Shown here one piece after another: positions 34,263 to 43,428 of a stretch of 64,000 bases of DNA (the first letter of the stretch is position 1; each line of letters begins with the position of its first letter). A program made the position numbers and the translations under genes. The notes under the pieces are model-generated. The model saw nothing but the letters and a program-made list of their open reading frames with translations, did no database searches and was not told where the DNA came from. The DNA comes from Ereboglobus luteus (lineage in GTDB: Bacteria; Verrucomicrobiota; Verrucomicrobiia; Opitutales; Opitutaceae): the NCBI RefSeq assembly GCF_003096195.1, contig NZ_CP023004.1, forward strand, positions 3,204,501 to 3,268,500, written 5' to 3'.

Positions 34263-37022
34263 ATGTTGCCCTATTGGTTTCAGGTTTTGCGAAAACTACC
34301 GCCTTCACTTGCGATTTTGGCCGCCTTTGTCATCGCGAGCGCAAGCGATGTTCGGGCGCAGAGTTACGCGCCGGAAACTTTTTTCCATGATCCCGTGCAG
34401 CGTGTTTTTCCCGTCGAGCTGGCGCGGGTGCTGGCCTGGCGCGAAAACATCGCGGCAAACGCGGACATCACCGAAATTAAATACAGCGTGAATTGTGCGA
34501 GCGGAGGCTCCGCCGAGTGGACGTTTCGCTGGCTTGACGCTCGTGGCGAGACATGGCGCGAGGCGCAAATTCGCTACGAGGCTCCGTTGTTGCGCAGCGG
34601 GGCTCAATTTTACCGGGAGGTGACGCGCCAGTTTTTGCAGGCACGCTGGGCGCCGTTTGAATCGGCGCAAACCGGGGAGATCGAGAACGCTTTCTGGGAG
34701 GGGCAGGATTGCTTGGGGATGTCACGTCTTGCAACTGTGCGCGCCGCCAAGGCGGAGGAGTCTGCGTTGCATCGCACTGGCGACGCGGCGGCGGCGGCGC
34801 GCCAGGGCGGACACTTGCTCGTTTGCGCGCTGCCGGGCATGACCCGGATGATCACGCTCGATTCGACGCTTGCCGCGCGCGGGGCGGCGTGGTTCGCGCT
34901 CGCGCAAAGCGCAGTCGGCAGTGAGGCCGGGGCGGAACGCCCGTGGGCATCAGTGCTCTGGCTTGCGCGCCGCCAAAATCAGGCCCGCGAGGTCTGGCAC
35001 GGGCACGGGGCGGGCGGCAAAACAACGCAGCCCGCCGCCGTATCAACCGACGAGGCTGTCGAAAATCAGTCCGCGAATGTCGCAATCGACTGGTGGAGGT
35101 TTATATTCAGTCCGCATACGCCGCGCGAAGCGCGCTTGCAAGCAGGGCGTATTGATTCGCCGGCGTGGGGGGTTGCCATGCTTTACAGCAGCGTGCCGGA
35201 GACAAGTGATGTCCTTTCCTTTGCCAGATGTCTGAAGCTCGTTGCCGACATTGAGTATGAGGCGGCTCACGATTACGTGGCCGAAATTCAGGAACGCGCA
35301 ATATGGAGATTCAATTGGGATACACTGGCATGGTTTCATTCAGCGAGGAGAGAATGGCTGGCGGCCTTGCGCTCATGCGGTGAGAAGGAGATCGGGGCGA
35401 TTCCGGGCGTGTTTGCTGCGCTCGAAAAAGCGTCCGCACCAAGTGCGAATGATCTTTCAAAGGAAAAAACCGACGCGTTTCTTGTGGGGTTCCGCGAGGC
35501 GGCGGAGCTTGTTCGCGCGGGGTATCACCAAGGCTCCGGCACGCTTGCGCCGGTGGCAACGGTCACTGCCCGTGATTTACTTAACCATGGATGGGAGTTT
35601 TTCGGCATCGCCTTCGCGCAACGCTATCACTTCATGCAATCAGTCTCCGAAAATGATCCCGAGCCGGCGGCCTTCTTAGGCAGGCTGCTGGGGCTTTTCC
35701 CCGAGTTTGGTGTGTTTCTTCACAAAGACAAATGGGACCCAAATTTGCCGCGCATCAGCAACATCAACCGGTTGCAACGCGTGGAGGTGGCGGGCTACCA
35801 GTTGTCGGCGGATTTCGATGCCTCGTTTGGCGTGTTTCCGAGGTTCGGCCAGGTCAATCCGCAGCGTGCCGCCATCATGGCTCAGCGAAGCTGGCTCATG
35901 CGCGAGCATTTGACGTGGAGTTTCTGGGGCGTCGCCGCGGGCAATGCCGACCCGAAACAGATGTCGGCTTTTTTGCACAGGCTTGCCGATGAAGGCGGCC
36001 CTCTCATGGATTATGGCGCGCTCACTGTGATCACAAACCCTGTCAATACCGCCATCATGGCACGAATCCCGGATATTGATGATTTGCGAAAACGCTTTGC
36101 GAGGGACATTCAGCCGAGCTACATGCCATGGATATGGGTTCTATGTAATGGGCAGACCGAGGGCATGACGTCTTTTGAGCGAGCGCAACACATCGAACGA
36201 ATCTACTGGCAGGGCGTGGCTGTGCCGGGCCTTGTGGGCGAGTCGTTTGCGCAATACCAGCGCGCCAATGCGATTGATGACATCAAACGCTTACACAAGC
36301 GACTCGCCGGCGAAGTGTTCCATCACGCTGATTACGCCAATAATGTTGCGAACGGCCCGTATATTATCGCTTTGTATGAAAATGATGGCGCCACCGCGCG
36401 CGAGATCACTGGCAGAATGAATGCCGGCCCAATCACTTACCGATGGATTGAGCTCTACTACGCGCTCATGTTTGGAAACGTCAATGCTTTGGAAAAATTG
36501 TGCAAGGACAGGCAGATTGATATGCCAAGCGACCCGTTCTGGCAGACTGCCGTTCCGGGCTTGATAGAGCTTTGGCGCGGACTGTCGGGAAATAGTATAG
36601 GCGAAGGGCGGCGCGCGCTGCTTATGAATTATGCAAAGCAAGAAAAACCCCTGGGGGCCGAAATTCTGTGGCTGTTCGCGCGCCGGCTCAATCTCAGTGG
36701 AGATGAAGCTGCGTTGCTCTTTAACAGAGAGCCCCCCGTCTTTCTCTTGGAAAATAGCGCCTATGCCGCCTATTATCGTGATGATCGCGAGGCATTCAAG
36801 ACGGCGCTGGTGCAATTGGAGGCGCAAAAGGCCTACACGTCCGTCAACTCATACCTATTATTGCAAAACCTGCGCCGCAAACTGCTCGAAATACCGCCGG
36901 TTGAAAATACCGCCGACCCGCGACCCGCAGATTGGAAACCGATCGAGGACGAGTTGTTGGATGTTATACTAAAGCGCATCCAGTCGAAATCGACCGCAAC
37001 ATCAAGCGCCACACATCCGTGA
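34263..37022 (+). CDS. Large exported protein of unknown function (cassette gene A)
   Basis: 919 residues; I do not recognise the family. An N-terminal signal or anchor (LPPSLAILAAFVIASASDVRA) is followed by a beta-rich part (about residues 60-120) with AEWTFRWLDARGETWREAQI. The remainder, about 230-900, is mostly helical with many Trp and Leu-Ala pairs, as in TPR/SEL1-like solenoids. No catalytic motif stands out. Codon usage is less GC-biased than in the neighbours. The downstream gene begins within 6 bp of, or overlapping, its stop. Both genes lie between direct repeats made of gene tails, suggesting a cassette. Confidence 0.7.
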   Translation: MLPYWFQVLRKLPPSLAILAAFVIASASDVRAQSYAPETFFHDPVQRVFPVELARVLAWRENIAANADITEIKYSVNCASGGSAEWTFRWLDARGETWREAQIRYEAPLLRSGAQFYREVTRQFLQARWAPFESAQTGEIENAFWEGQDCLGMSRLATVRAAKAEESALHRTGDAAAAARQGGHLLVCALPGMTRMITLDSTLAARGAAWFALAQSAVGSEAGAERPWASVLWLARRQNQAREVWHGHGAGGKTTQPAAVSTDEAVENQSANVAIDWWRFIFSPHTPREARLQAGRIDSPAWGVAMLYSSVPETSDVLSFARCLKLVADIEYEAAHDYVAEIQERAIWRFNWDTLAWFHSARREWLAALRSCGEKEIGAIPGVFAALEKASAPSANDLSKEKTDAFLVGFREAAELVRAGYHQGSGTLAPVATVTARDLLNHGWEFFGIAFAQRYHFMQSVSENDPEPAAFLGRLLGLFPEFGVFLHKDKWDPNLPRISNINRLQRVEVAGYQLSADFDASFGVFPRFGQVNPQRAAIMAQRSWLMREHLTWSFWGVAAGNADPKQMSAFLHRLADEGGPLMDYGALTVITNPVNTAIMARIPDIDDLRKRFARDIQPSYMPWIWVLCNGQTEGMTSFERAQHIERIYWQGVAVPGLVGESFAQYQRANAIDDIKRLHKRLAGEVFHHADYANNVANGPYIIALYENDGATAREITGRMNAGPITYRWIELYYALMFGNVNALEKLCKDRQIDMPSDPFWQTAVPGLIELWRGLSGNSIGEGRRALLMNYAKQEKPLGAEILWLFARRLNLSGDEAALLFNREPPVFLLENSAYAAYYRDDREAFKTALVQLEAQKAYTSVNSYLLLQNLRRKLLEIPPVENTADPRPADWKPIEDELLDVILKRIQSKSTATSSATHP

Positions 37023-37027
37023 AACCG

Positions 37028-38860
37028 ATGGAAAAACAACCCGCCATTTCCGTTTTCAACCGCCACGCGGCGCTCCGTTGGCTTTCGCCAGCGTCGAAAT
37101 TTGCATGCGCTCTAGCCGCTTTCGCCTTCGGAATCATCGCAAACGCTGCCCCATTGGGAAAAAATAACACGGTGACCATTGTCAATGGAATCGGGCGTCC
37201 CTACACTGTGTATATTGACGGCAAACCCCATGTCTTTGAGGAAGGCGCGGGCGTGCTGCACCTGTCGTTTCCATCGGGGAAACATACCGTGCGCGCCTCA
37301 ATTGAGGCGCCGGGCGGCGCGGTCGATTACAAGGGCGAATTTGAAATTGACGGGGGCTCGCTCCTGGGCGGCCTGTTTAATAAAAGCGCCACCATAATCA
37401 ACCCCGACCGCACGGCTGTCATTTTATACGCAAAAATAGGAATATCCAAAGCAGGAACCCCCGACGCCCAGTATGTGTATGACGACAAGTCCACGGTGCA
37501 TGTCGGCGAGGATATAATCCAAGTGCCCGTTGCCGACTATTATTTTTCCGACAAGCCGGACATGGCGAGTTCGTGGACGGGCTGGCGCTCGCACGTTGAC
37601 ATGCTGCGCCTGCCGCCGGCATCCATGGTTGCTTATATAGAAGGCGTAACCAAACGCTCCGACGCGGTTGCCTATCTCAACCGGCTTGGCCGGCTGAATC
37701 CGTCCGACAGGCGCGTGAGCATGTGCGCCGCGCACTACCTGACGCCCGCCGAGGCGGAGCGGTTTTTCAAAATGCACCTCGACACCCGCCCCGTGCAAGT
37801 GCCCTGGCATGAAAGCTACCAAAATTACCTGCGCTCGCAGCCCCCGAGCAACACTATGGACAGTCATTACCGCCCGCTGCTCGCCGGTGCCGATCTGGAT
37901 GACGGCGCGTTGCTCTATGTCATTGCGCGAGGAATCGACCGCAGGGACAACTACGAGGTGGGCGAGTTATACAGAAAAGCCCTGCGCGCAAAAAAACCAT
38001 GCGCCAGTGCATGGCTGGCACTGGCGAGCGAGGCGGAGGATTTGCTGGATTTCGACCTGGCTCTCGTTCGTCTGGAAAAAGCCGAGCAGTCCAATGTGGA
38101 TACAACCGGTGCGGGTGTGGACCGGATCGCGCTGTTGCTGGCGCTCGGACGCAAAGACGAGGCCTTGGAAACAGTAAAACGCCTGCGCAATGAAAATCCC
38201 TTTGATTTTTTCGCAATGGCGAAATACATGCATCTGCTGGGCTATTGCGGTGGAAGCGAGGAGGAAAAGGATGCTGCCATAAACGGATACGAATTGGCGC
38301 CTGACGTGGAAGTCTCATACCGGCATCGCATGGATGCTGTTGCCGTGCTGGAGGCGGCGTATTGTTATGGCAAGGGGGACTCGAATGGCTACGTCCACAA
38401 TTTGCAACGAATCGCAGAGGCCCCCTGGGTTATGTTCAACCGGGCATTGATCAGGGGCGACCACCGGCAGGCGCGCGCCGTTCTGGACAAATCGATGGCG
38501 GATAACTTTTACAACTGGCTGTTGTTGTATATTGTCGCCTGTGAGCACGGAGACACAGTGGCTGCGGAACAATACTTCACACTGGCGCTTGAAAAAATGA
38601 AGCGTGGCATGAAGGGGCCGAGATGGACAGCCGAGTCAATAGAACAAACTGGCGACGCGAATCCCGCTGTGTATATACAGAGCCAGTATACCCCGCAGGT
38701 GAAGCGGGTGTTGTTTTGTGCGTTTGGGTGGCGTTTTCCGGCGCGGCGTGAGGCGTTTTTTCACTGGGCGCGGCGCATGAACTACGAAGTGGAATTTCCG
38801 CGTCTCCTGCTGGAGCAGAACATGCAATGCCAGAATTCCTTTTTGTGGACAGTGCGATAG
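37028..38860 (+). CDS. Exported TPR-like protein with PEGA-like N-terminal domain (cassette gene B)
   Basis: 610 residues; family not recognised. A signal peptide (FACALAAFAFGIIANAA) precedes a beta-sandwich like a PEGA domain: TVTIVNGIGRPYTVYIDGKP, then LSFPSGKHTVRASIEAPGG. From about residue 190 it is helical with TPR-like units (ALAYLNRLGRLNPSDRRV-type spacing; SAWLALASEAEDLLDFDLAL; LLALGRKDEALETVKRL). ATG 37028 follows the upstream stop by 5 bp; GTG 37019 would overlap it as GTGA. The short gap implies coupled expression with gene A, hence a shared envelope role. Confidence 0.7.
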   Translation: MEKQPAISVFNRHAALRWLSPASKFACALAAFAFGIIANAAPLGKNNTVTIVNGIGRPYTVYIDGKPHVFEEGAGVLHLSFPSGKHTVRASIEAPGGAVDYKGEFEIDGGSLLGGLFNKSATIINPDRTAVILYAKIGISKAGTPDAQYVYDDKSTVHVGEDIIQVPVADYYFSDKPDMASSWTGWRSHVDMLRLPPASMVAYIEGVTKRSDAVAYLNRLGRLNPSDRRVSMCAAHYLTPAEAERFFKMHLDTRPVQVPWHESYQNYLRSQPPSNTMDSHYRPLLAGADLDDGALLYVIARGIDRRDNYEVGELYRKALRAKKPCASAWLALASEAEDLLDFDLALVRLEKAEQSNVDTTGAGVDRIALLLALGRKDEALETVKRLRNENPFDFFAMAKYMHLLGYCGGSEEEKDAAINGYELAPDVEVSYRHRMDAVAVLEAAYCYGKGDSNGYVHNLQRIAEAPWVMFNRALIRGDHRQARAVLDKSMADNFYNWLLLYIVACEHGDTVAAEQYFTLALEKMKRGMKGPRWTAESIEQTGDANPAVYIQSQYTPQVKRVLFCAFGWRFPARREAFFHWARRMNYEVEFPRLLLEQNMQCQNSFLWTVR

Positions 38861-38879
38861 CGCGCGATGGATGCCGTGG

Positions 38880-39029
38880 TCAAGAACCACGCAGGTAGAA
38901 GCAGACGGTTGGTTGGCGGGGGCTTTTGCCGCCGAGGCGTTTGGCGAGTGTCCACGCGGGAGGTGTGGCGAGTGTGAGTTCGCCGGGCATTTCGAAAACG
39001 ATCACGGGGGCGATGCTCGCGGCGAGCCC
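38880..39029 (-). pseudogene. Duplicate fragment of the rsmD 3' end
   Basis: The reverse strand reads LAASIAPVIVFEMPGELTL, then ATPPAWTLAKRLGGKSPRQP and TVCFYLRGS plus stop. This is almost the same as the last 48 residues of the intact rsmD at 46203-46778. The nucleotide match is also very high. The 5' three quarters of the gene are absent. It abuts the rraA-like gene tail (39106) and, with it, makes the right half of the direct repeat flanking the cassette. Confidence 0.85.
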
Positions 39030-39105
39030 GGAAGGTGCTCAATGGAGAATTTTTCCACGATTTGTCATTTCCGTGATGGATATATTTATGAGATTTGCGG
39101 CCCGG

Positions 39106-39849
39106 TTAAAAATAACCGCCGTCGTCGGTAATTTGTTTCACGCTCCGGCCTTCGGCGACCCAGCCGAAGAGCTTTTTTTCGTTGGCCTTGATTTCCTCGG
39201 CGCGCAAGAGCACTTCGTGGGCGATGGCGCGCGGCACGCAAACCACGCCGTCTATGTCGCCCAGGAGCACATCGCCGGGGCGGATGATCACGTCGCCGAT
39301 GAGAATCGGGACTTGATAGTGCGTGATGAGGCAGCGGCCGAGACTGCCGTTGGGAATGCGGTATCGGTAGAAAACAGGAAAGTCTTTTTCCAGTATCTGG
39401 TGTGTGTCGCGGATGCCGCCGTCGATCAGCGCCGCACGAACTCCGAGGCTGACGGCGGTGGCCGTCATCACTCCACCCCAAAGCGTGGCTTTTTGGTCGC
39501 CAGAGGTGTCCCATGCGATGAATGCGTTTTTCGGCAGTTCCGAGAGCATTTGCGCGCGGTAGGACATTTCGCCGGTGACTTTGACGTTGGGCGCGCTTTT
39601 TACCGTGAAGGCGAAGCCGGCGACGGTGCGGTTGGGGCGCAGCGGGAGTATGTGGCCGGGCAGCCCTTGGTCGAGCAGGGCGTGTTCGCGGAGCACGTCG
39701 CTGACGGCGCCTGCGTAGAGTTGCTCGTAGCGTGCGAGCAGTTCCTCGTCGGGCACGGGAAAAGTCACGTCGGGCGTGTGTTCTCGCTCAGCGATTAACT
39801 TTTCGAGATTCATCATCCCGACTTCTTTTTTGTATTGGTCAATGGACAT
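39106..39849 (-). CDS. RraA-like family protein (possible HMG-type aldolase or demethylmenaquinone methyltransferase-like)
   Basis: 247 residues from ATG 39849 (MSIDQYKKEVGMM); the longer frame to 40065 lies antisense to the SDR gene. The core has LWGGVMTATAVSLGVRAALI, DGGIRDTHQIL and GDVLLGDIDGVVCVP, the RraA phosphate- and metal-site motifs. Within sugar-acid operons such proteins act as class II pyruvate aldolases that cleave 2-keto-3-deoxy acids, which fits here. It is the last gene of the four-gene operon, 37 bp after the SDR. Its C-terminal region was copied to 34142-34222. Confidence 0.85.
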   Translation of the reverse strand: MSIDQYKKEVGMMNLEKLIAEREHTPDVTFPVPDEELLARYEQLYAGAVSDVLREHALLDQGLPGHILPLRPNRTVAGFAFTVKSAPNVKVTGEMSYRAQMLSELPKNAFIAWDTSGDQKATLWGGVMTATAVSLGVRAALIDGGIRDTHQILEKDFPVFYRYRIPNGSLGRCLITHYQVPILIGDVIIRPGDVLLGDIDGVVCVPRAIAHEVLLRAEEIKANEKKLFGWVAEGRSVKQITDDGGYF

Positions 39850-39886
39850 GGTGGAGGAAAGTTTGTGGTTGTTGTTTGCGCGACGG

Positions 39887-40657
39887 TCAGAAGCAGAGGC
39901 CCATGCCGCCATCGACGGGGATGTCGGCGCCGGTGATGTAGCGGCCCGCGTCGGAGCAGAGCAGCGCGGCGAGGGCGGCGCAGTCTTCCGGGCGTCCGAT
40001 TTTTCCGAGGGGGATTTTTGATTCGACGAGTTTTTTGTAATCCGGATCGGACAGCGCGGTTTCATTGCGCGCGGTGCCGATGGTGCCGGGCGCGAGATTG
40101 TTCACCGTGATTCCCGATGGCGCGAGTTGGGCGGCCAGATTTTTGACCATGTTTACAAGCGCCGATTTCGTGGCCGCATACACAAGCATTTGCCGGTGCG
40201 GGCGGACTTGCTGCACCGAGCCGATGTTTAGTATTCGTCCCCATCCGGTTTGTTTCATTCGGGGGGTGGTTTCTTGTATCAACTGGAGCGTCGAGCGGAT
40301 GTTTGTGTTTATTTGCCGCGTGAATTCGTCGGCGTCGATTGCCTCCCAGTCGCGGCGGATTTGCAGCGAGGCGTTGGTGACCAGGATATCGACATTGATG
40401 TTGTTGGCTGCGGCGAATTCGCGCCAGCTTTCGCGCAGGTTGTCCGTCATGATGTCGAAGCGCCACAGCCATGTTTTTGCGCCGAGGGCGGCGGCATCGG
40501 CGGCGGTTTGTGAGGCAAGCGCGTCGTTGCCGAGGTAGGTTATGACAACGTCGGCGCCGTTTTCGGCCAGCGCCAGCGCGATGGCGCGTCCGATGCCCTG
40601 GCCACCGCCGGTCACCAGCGCCGTTTTTCCGTGGAGGTTGAACAATTGCTTTATCAT
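39887..40657 (-). CDS. SDR family oxidoreductase
   Basis: 256 residues from ATG 40657 (MIKQLFNLHGKTALVTGG). Cofactor loop GGGQGIG at 17-23, NAG-like VTNASLQ, catalytic Ser in NIGSVQQV and YAATK as the YxxxK pair. The C-terminus GADIPVDGGMG is typical of classical SDRs such as gluconate 5-dehydrogenase and 2-deoxygluconate dehydrogenase. It probably interconverts a hydroxy and a keto group of the sugar acid handled by this operon. It follows the enolase-superfamily gene by 25 bp. Confidence 0.9.
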   Translation of the reverse strand: MIKQLFNLHGKTALVTGGGQGIGRAIALALAENGADVVITYLGNDALASQTAADAAALGAKTWLWRFDIMTDNLRESWREFAAANNINVDILVTNASLQIRRDWEAIDADEFTRQINTNIRSTLQLIQETTPRMKQTGWGRILNIGSVQQVRPHRQMLVYAATKSALVNMVKNLAAQLAPSGITVNNLAPGTIGTARNETALSDPDYKKLVESKIPLGKIGRPEDCAALAALLCSDAGRYITGADIPVDGGMGLCF

Positions 40658-40682
40658 TTGAATTTTTGCTTGGGTTTTCGCA

Positions 40683-41873
40683 TCAGAGGCCGCCGACGGT
40701 GGGATACCAGTCGGGGCGTCGGGGGTCCTGATGAAAACGGGCGTAGTAATCGCCGTGCTCCTCGTAATAGCGCTCGTATTTCTCCATTTTGTCCTCGTCG
40801 AGCGTGACGCCGAGGCCGGGACCTTCGGGGACGCGGATGGCGCCGTTTTCATATTTCATTTTTCCTCCAACGATAATGTCGTCGAGCAGGTAGTGGTAAT
40901 GCGCGTCGCCGGGCATGCTCATTTCCGGAATGGTGGATGCGGTGTGAAGCATGGCGGCGAGCTCGATGCCGAATTCGGCCCCGGAGTGCATGGCGACGCC
41001 GAGGTTAAACGTGCGGCAGACGGCGGCGAGGTCCTTCACGCCGCGCGGGCCTTCCCAATAGTGAAGGTCGGTGAGTATTATATCAATTGAGTTGAGGTGA
41101 ATGGACGGGCCGAGATCGTCGAATTTGTTCGGATACATGTTTGTCGCAAGCGGGATGCGGACTTGTTGTTTAACGGCTCTCATGCCCTCGAGTCCCCACG
41201 AGGGGTCCTCGAAATATTGAATCTCAAGGTGCTCCATGCGCTTGCCGGCCTTGACCGCTGTGGCGACGCTCCACACGCCGTTGGGGTCAATGCGAAGGCC
41301 GAAGTCGGGGCCGAGTTTTTCGCGGCAGAGTTCGAGCGCGCGCACTTCTTCCATTGGATCCATGACGCCCGCCTTCAGTTTCATGGCCGTGACGCCGAGT
41401 TCGTCGCGCAACTGCACGCAGTGATTGGCGATGTCCTCCGCAGTGGTGTCGTCGCCGCCGCCCGGCCGGTCGTAGCGCCAGAACAGGTAGCCGATCATGG
41501 GGATGGCATCACGCAGTTTGCCGCCGAGCAGGCGATGGACGGGGACGTTGCACGCCTTTCCCATGATGTCGAGGCAAGCCATCTCGATGGCTCCGTAGAG
41601 ACGCGCGTTGGACAGGTAATAAATGCTGCGCAGCACCTTTAGTTTTATTTTTTCCAAGTCGAACGGGTTTTCGCCGATGATGCGCGGCTTCAGCTTGAGC
41701 AAGGCGCCGCGAGAGTCGCCGCCGCCGACTTCGCCGAGGCCGACGATTCCCTCGTCGGTGACAAGTTCGAGCACGGTGCGCAGCAAGTAGCCCGGATGGA
41801 CGCCGGTGTTGTGGCGCAGCATGCAATTCATTGGAATCGCGACACAGCGGACTTTGAGATCTATAATTTTCAT
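40683..41873 (-). CDS. Enolase-superfamily dehydratase, glucarate-dehydratase-related
   Basis: 396 residues. An N-terminal capping domain is followed by a barrel with the mandelate-racemase-type residues: AMKLKAG (KxK), LRIDPNGVW (Asp), YFEDPSW (Glu), ATNMYPN (Asn where others have Glu/Asp) and AMHSGAEFG (His). The Asn ligand and the end DRRPDWYPTVGG-like tail fit glucarate dehydratase relatives. The likely reaction is loss of water from an aldonate or aldarate to a 2-keto-3-deoxy acid. It overlaps the MFS gene by 4 bp (41870-41873). The exact sugar acid is unknown. Confidence 0.88.
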   Translation of the reverse strand: MKIIDLKVRCVAIPMNCMLRHNTGVHPGYLLRTVLELVTDEGIVGLGEVGGGDSRGALLKLKPRIIGENPFDLEKIKLKVLRSIYYLSNARLYGAIEMACLDIMGKACNVPVHRLLGGKLRDAIPMIGYLFWRYDRPGGGDDTTAEDIANHCVQLRDELGVTAMKLKAGVMDPMEEVRALELCREKLGPDFGLRIDPNGVWSVATAVKAGKRMEHLEIQYFEDPSWGLEGMRAVKQQVRIPLATNMYPNKFDDLGPSIHLNSIDIILTDLHYWEGPRGVKDLAAVCRTFNLGVAMHSGAEFGIELAAMLHTASTIPEMSMPGDAHYHYLLDDIIVGGKMKYENGAIRVPEGPGLGVTLDEDKMEKYERYYEEHGDYYARFHQDPRRPDWYPTVGGL

Positions 41874-43114
41874 ATTTTTTGGTTTGGTTGTTCCTGGTAA
41901 AAGTCCCTTGGGAAAAAGAATTTCATGCCGATTAAAACGAGCGCGGCGCCCAGCGCGTAGAAGACCGACAATAGCATGATGCCGAGATCCAGGCCGGCCG
42001 CGGTTTTTATATAACCGAGCAGAACCGGCGCGATGGCGCCGATGACAAACGCAAACGAGAGCATGACGCCCATGGAGGAGGCGCGGTAGCGCGGCTCGAT
42101 GACATCGTAGAGCGCGGCGAAGAGGTTGGAGTCATACATGCCGCGAAATATGCCAAACGCACCCATTGCGACGTAGCACCACAGCTTGTCCCCGGCGACG
42201 GCGATCCAGTAGATAAAGGGCGCGCCGAGCAGCAGGCCGGCGATTTCGATTTCCATGCGGATTGTTTTTCGGCGCGCGGAAAGCCTGTCGGAGATGCGCG
42301 CTCCGAGCATGACGCCGAGGAATGCAAACACGAAATGATACAAGGTCGAGTGAAGCCCCGCCTGCGCCAGCGAGAGGCCGAACTTTTCATACAAATAAGT
42401 GGGAATCCAGGTCAGGTAGCCGACGCTGACGATTTGCATGCAGCCGAACGCGAGGCTGAGAAACCAGACTGTGCGGCGTGAAAAAACGGCGCGCACCGTC
42501 TCGGCGAAGCCGTGCCGCGCGGCCTTTGTTTCCGGCTCCGGCATCGGTGTGTCGTGGACTTTCATCCACACGACCAGCGCCCAGAGGATTCCGACGCCGC
42601 CGAAGGTGAAAAAGGCGGCGCGCCAGCCGTAGCGCTCGCCGATGTAGCCCGCGATAAAGCCGCTCGCGATGATGCCCGCATAGAGCGAGGTTTGGTGCAA
42701 TGAGAGGGCTGTCGCGCGCGTTTTTGGGTGGAATTGCGCGAGCAGCGAGGTGGCGGCCGGATAATAAAACGCCTCGCCGCCGCCGGTGGTGATGCTGCGG
42801 AAAACAATCAGCATAACAATGCCGCCGGCGAAGCCGGTGAGCAGCGTGCCAACGCTGAATATTAGCAGGCTCAGGAAGACGATTTTTTTGCGACTGACCA
42901 AGTCGCCGGCAAATCCCGCCACCGGCACCAGCACGCCGTAAACAAGCGTGAAAGCACTGACAACCCAGCCGATTTGCACATCGCTCAAACCGAGATCGGC
43001 CTTTATCAACGGGATGACCACGTTGAAAATCTGCCGGTCGCCCTGGTTGAGAAAATAGGCGACCCAAAACAGCGAGGCCAGCTGCCACTTGTAGGATGAC
43101 TTGGGGGTTTTCAT
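41870..43114 (-). CDS. MFS sugar-acid transporter (first gene of the enolase/SDR/RraA operon)
   Basis: 414 residues with twelve membrane segments. Typical landmarks are FLNQGDRQIFNVVIPLIKAD in helix 1 and RSITTGGGEAFYYPAATSLL in helices 4-5. It belongs to the ACS-like MFS group that moves organic and sugar acids. A direct repeat TTAATAC-TATTT-TTAATAC stands 31 bp upstream of the start and may be an operator. Translational coupling to the dehydratase (4-bp overlap) supports shared substrate. Confidence 0.88.
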   Translation of the reverse strand: MKTPKSSYKWQLASLFWVAYFLNQGDRQIFNVVIPLIKADLGLSDVQIGWVVSAFTLVYGVLVPVAGFAGDLVSRKKIVFLSLLIFSVGTLLTGFAGGIVMLIVFRSITTGGGEAFYYPAATSLLAQFHPKTRATALSLHQTSLYAGIIASGFIAGYIGERYGWRAAFFTFGGVGILWALVVWMKVHDTPMPEPETKAARHGFAETVRAVFSRRTVWFLSLAFGCMQIVSVGYLTWIPTYLYEKFGLSLAQAGLHSTLYHFVFAFLGVMLGARISDRLSARRKTIRMEIEIAGLLLGAPFIYWIAVAGDKLWCYVAMGAFGIFRGMYDSNLFAALYDVIEPRYRASSMGVMLSFAFVIGAIAPVLLGYIKTAAGLDLGIMLLSVFYALGAALVLIGMKFFFPRDFYQEQPNQKI

Positions 43115-43144
43115 GGGAAAAAAGACGGCGGCAAAATGGTGGTG

Positions 43145-43163
43145 TTAATACTATTTTTAATAC
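43145..43163. promoter_or_regulatory. Direct repeat TTAATAC in the MFS operon promoter
   Basis: TTAATAC at 43145-43151 and again at 43157-43163, separated by TATTT, in an AT-rich patch 31 bp upstream of the MFS start. Candidate regulator binding site or promoter core. No regulator is tied to it beyond the nearby frameshifted IclR gene. Confidence 0.35.
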
Positions 43164-43251
43164 AAGAGGCAATTCGCGGCGGGCACAGCTTGAGCGGGCC
43201 TGGTGATTGCCCGTTATGCCAGCATCCTCATGAATTTCAGGCTATTCGCGA

Positions 43252-43307
43252 TAGGTCGAACCCTCCGGGTGAGCCGTTAACCACTCACTCGGAGGGCTCG
43301 CCATACC
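43252..43307. repeat. Palindromic intergenic repeat, GGTAGGGC family copy 2
   Basis: GGTCGAACCCTCCGGGTGAG on the left is mirrored by CACTCGGAGGGCTCGCCATA on the right. It shares the GGT..GGGC/CTCCGG/GAGCCG words with copy 1 (16564-16629). It occupies the 314-bp gap between the MFS operon and the xylanase gene; the rest of this gap holds nothing else recognisable. Confidence 0.65.
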
Positions 43308-43428
43308 AAAACCCAAAAGATTAAGGGCGTTGGTATTATATAATGGATGCGTATGCGGGTGGCTTTTCGCGCACGCGGGGTCGCATACGGCGCGGCCCCG
43401 CGATATAAGGTTTTATTGTGTAATAATA

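Noticed and set aside
34263-38860. Reading the two-gene cassette as a phage or toxin-antitoxin module
   Set aside because: Both proteins are long and carry export signals, with no integrase, structural phage gene or small partner nearby.
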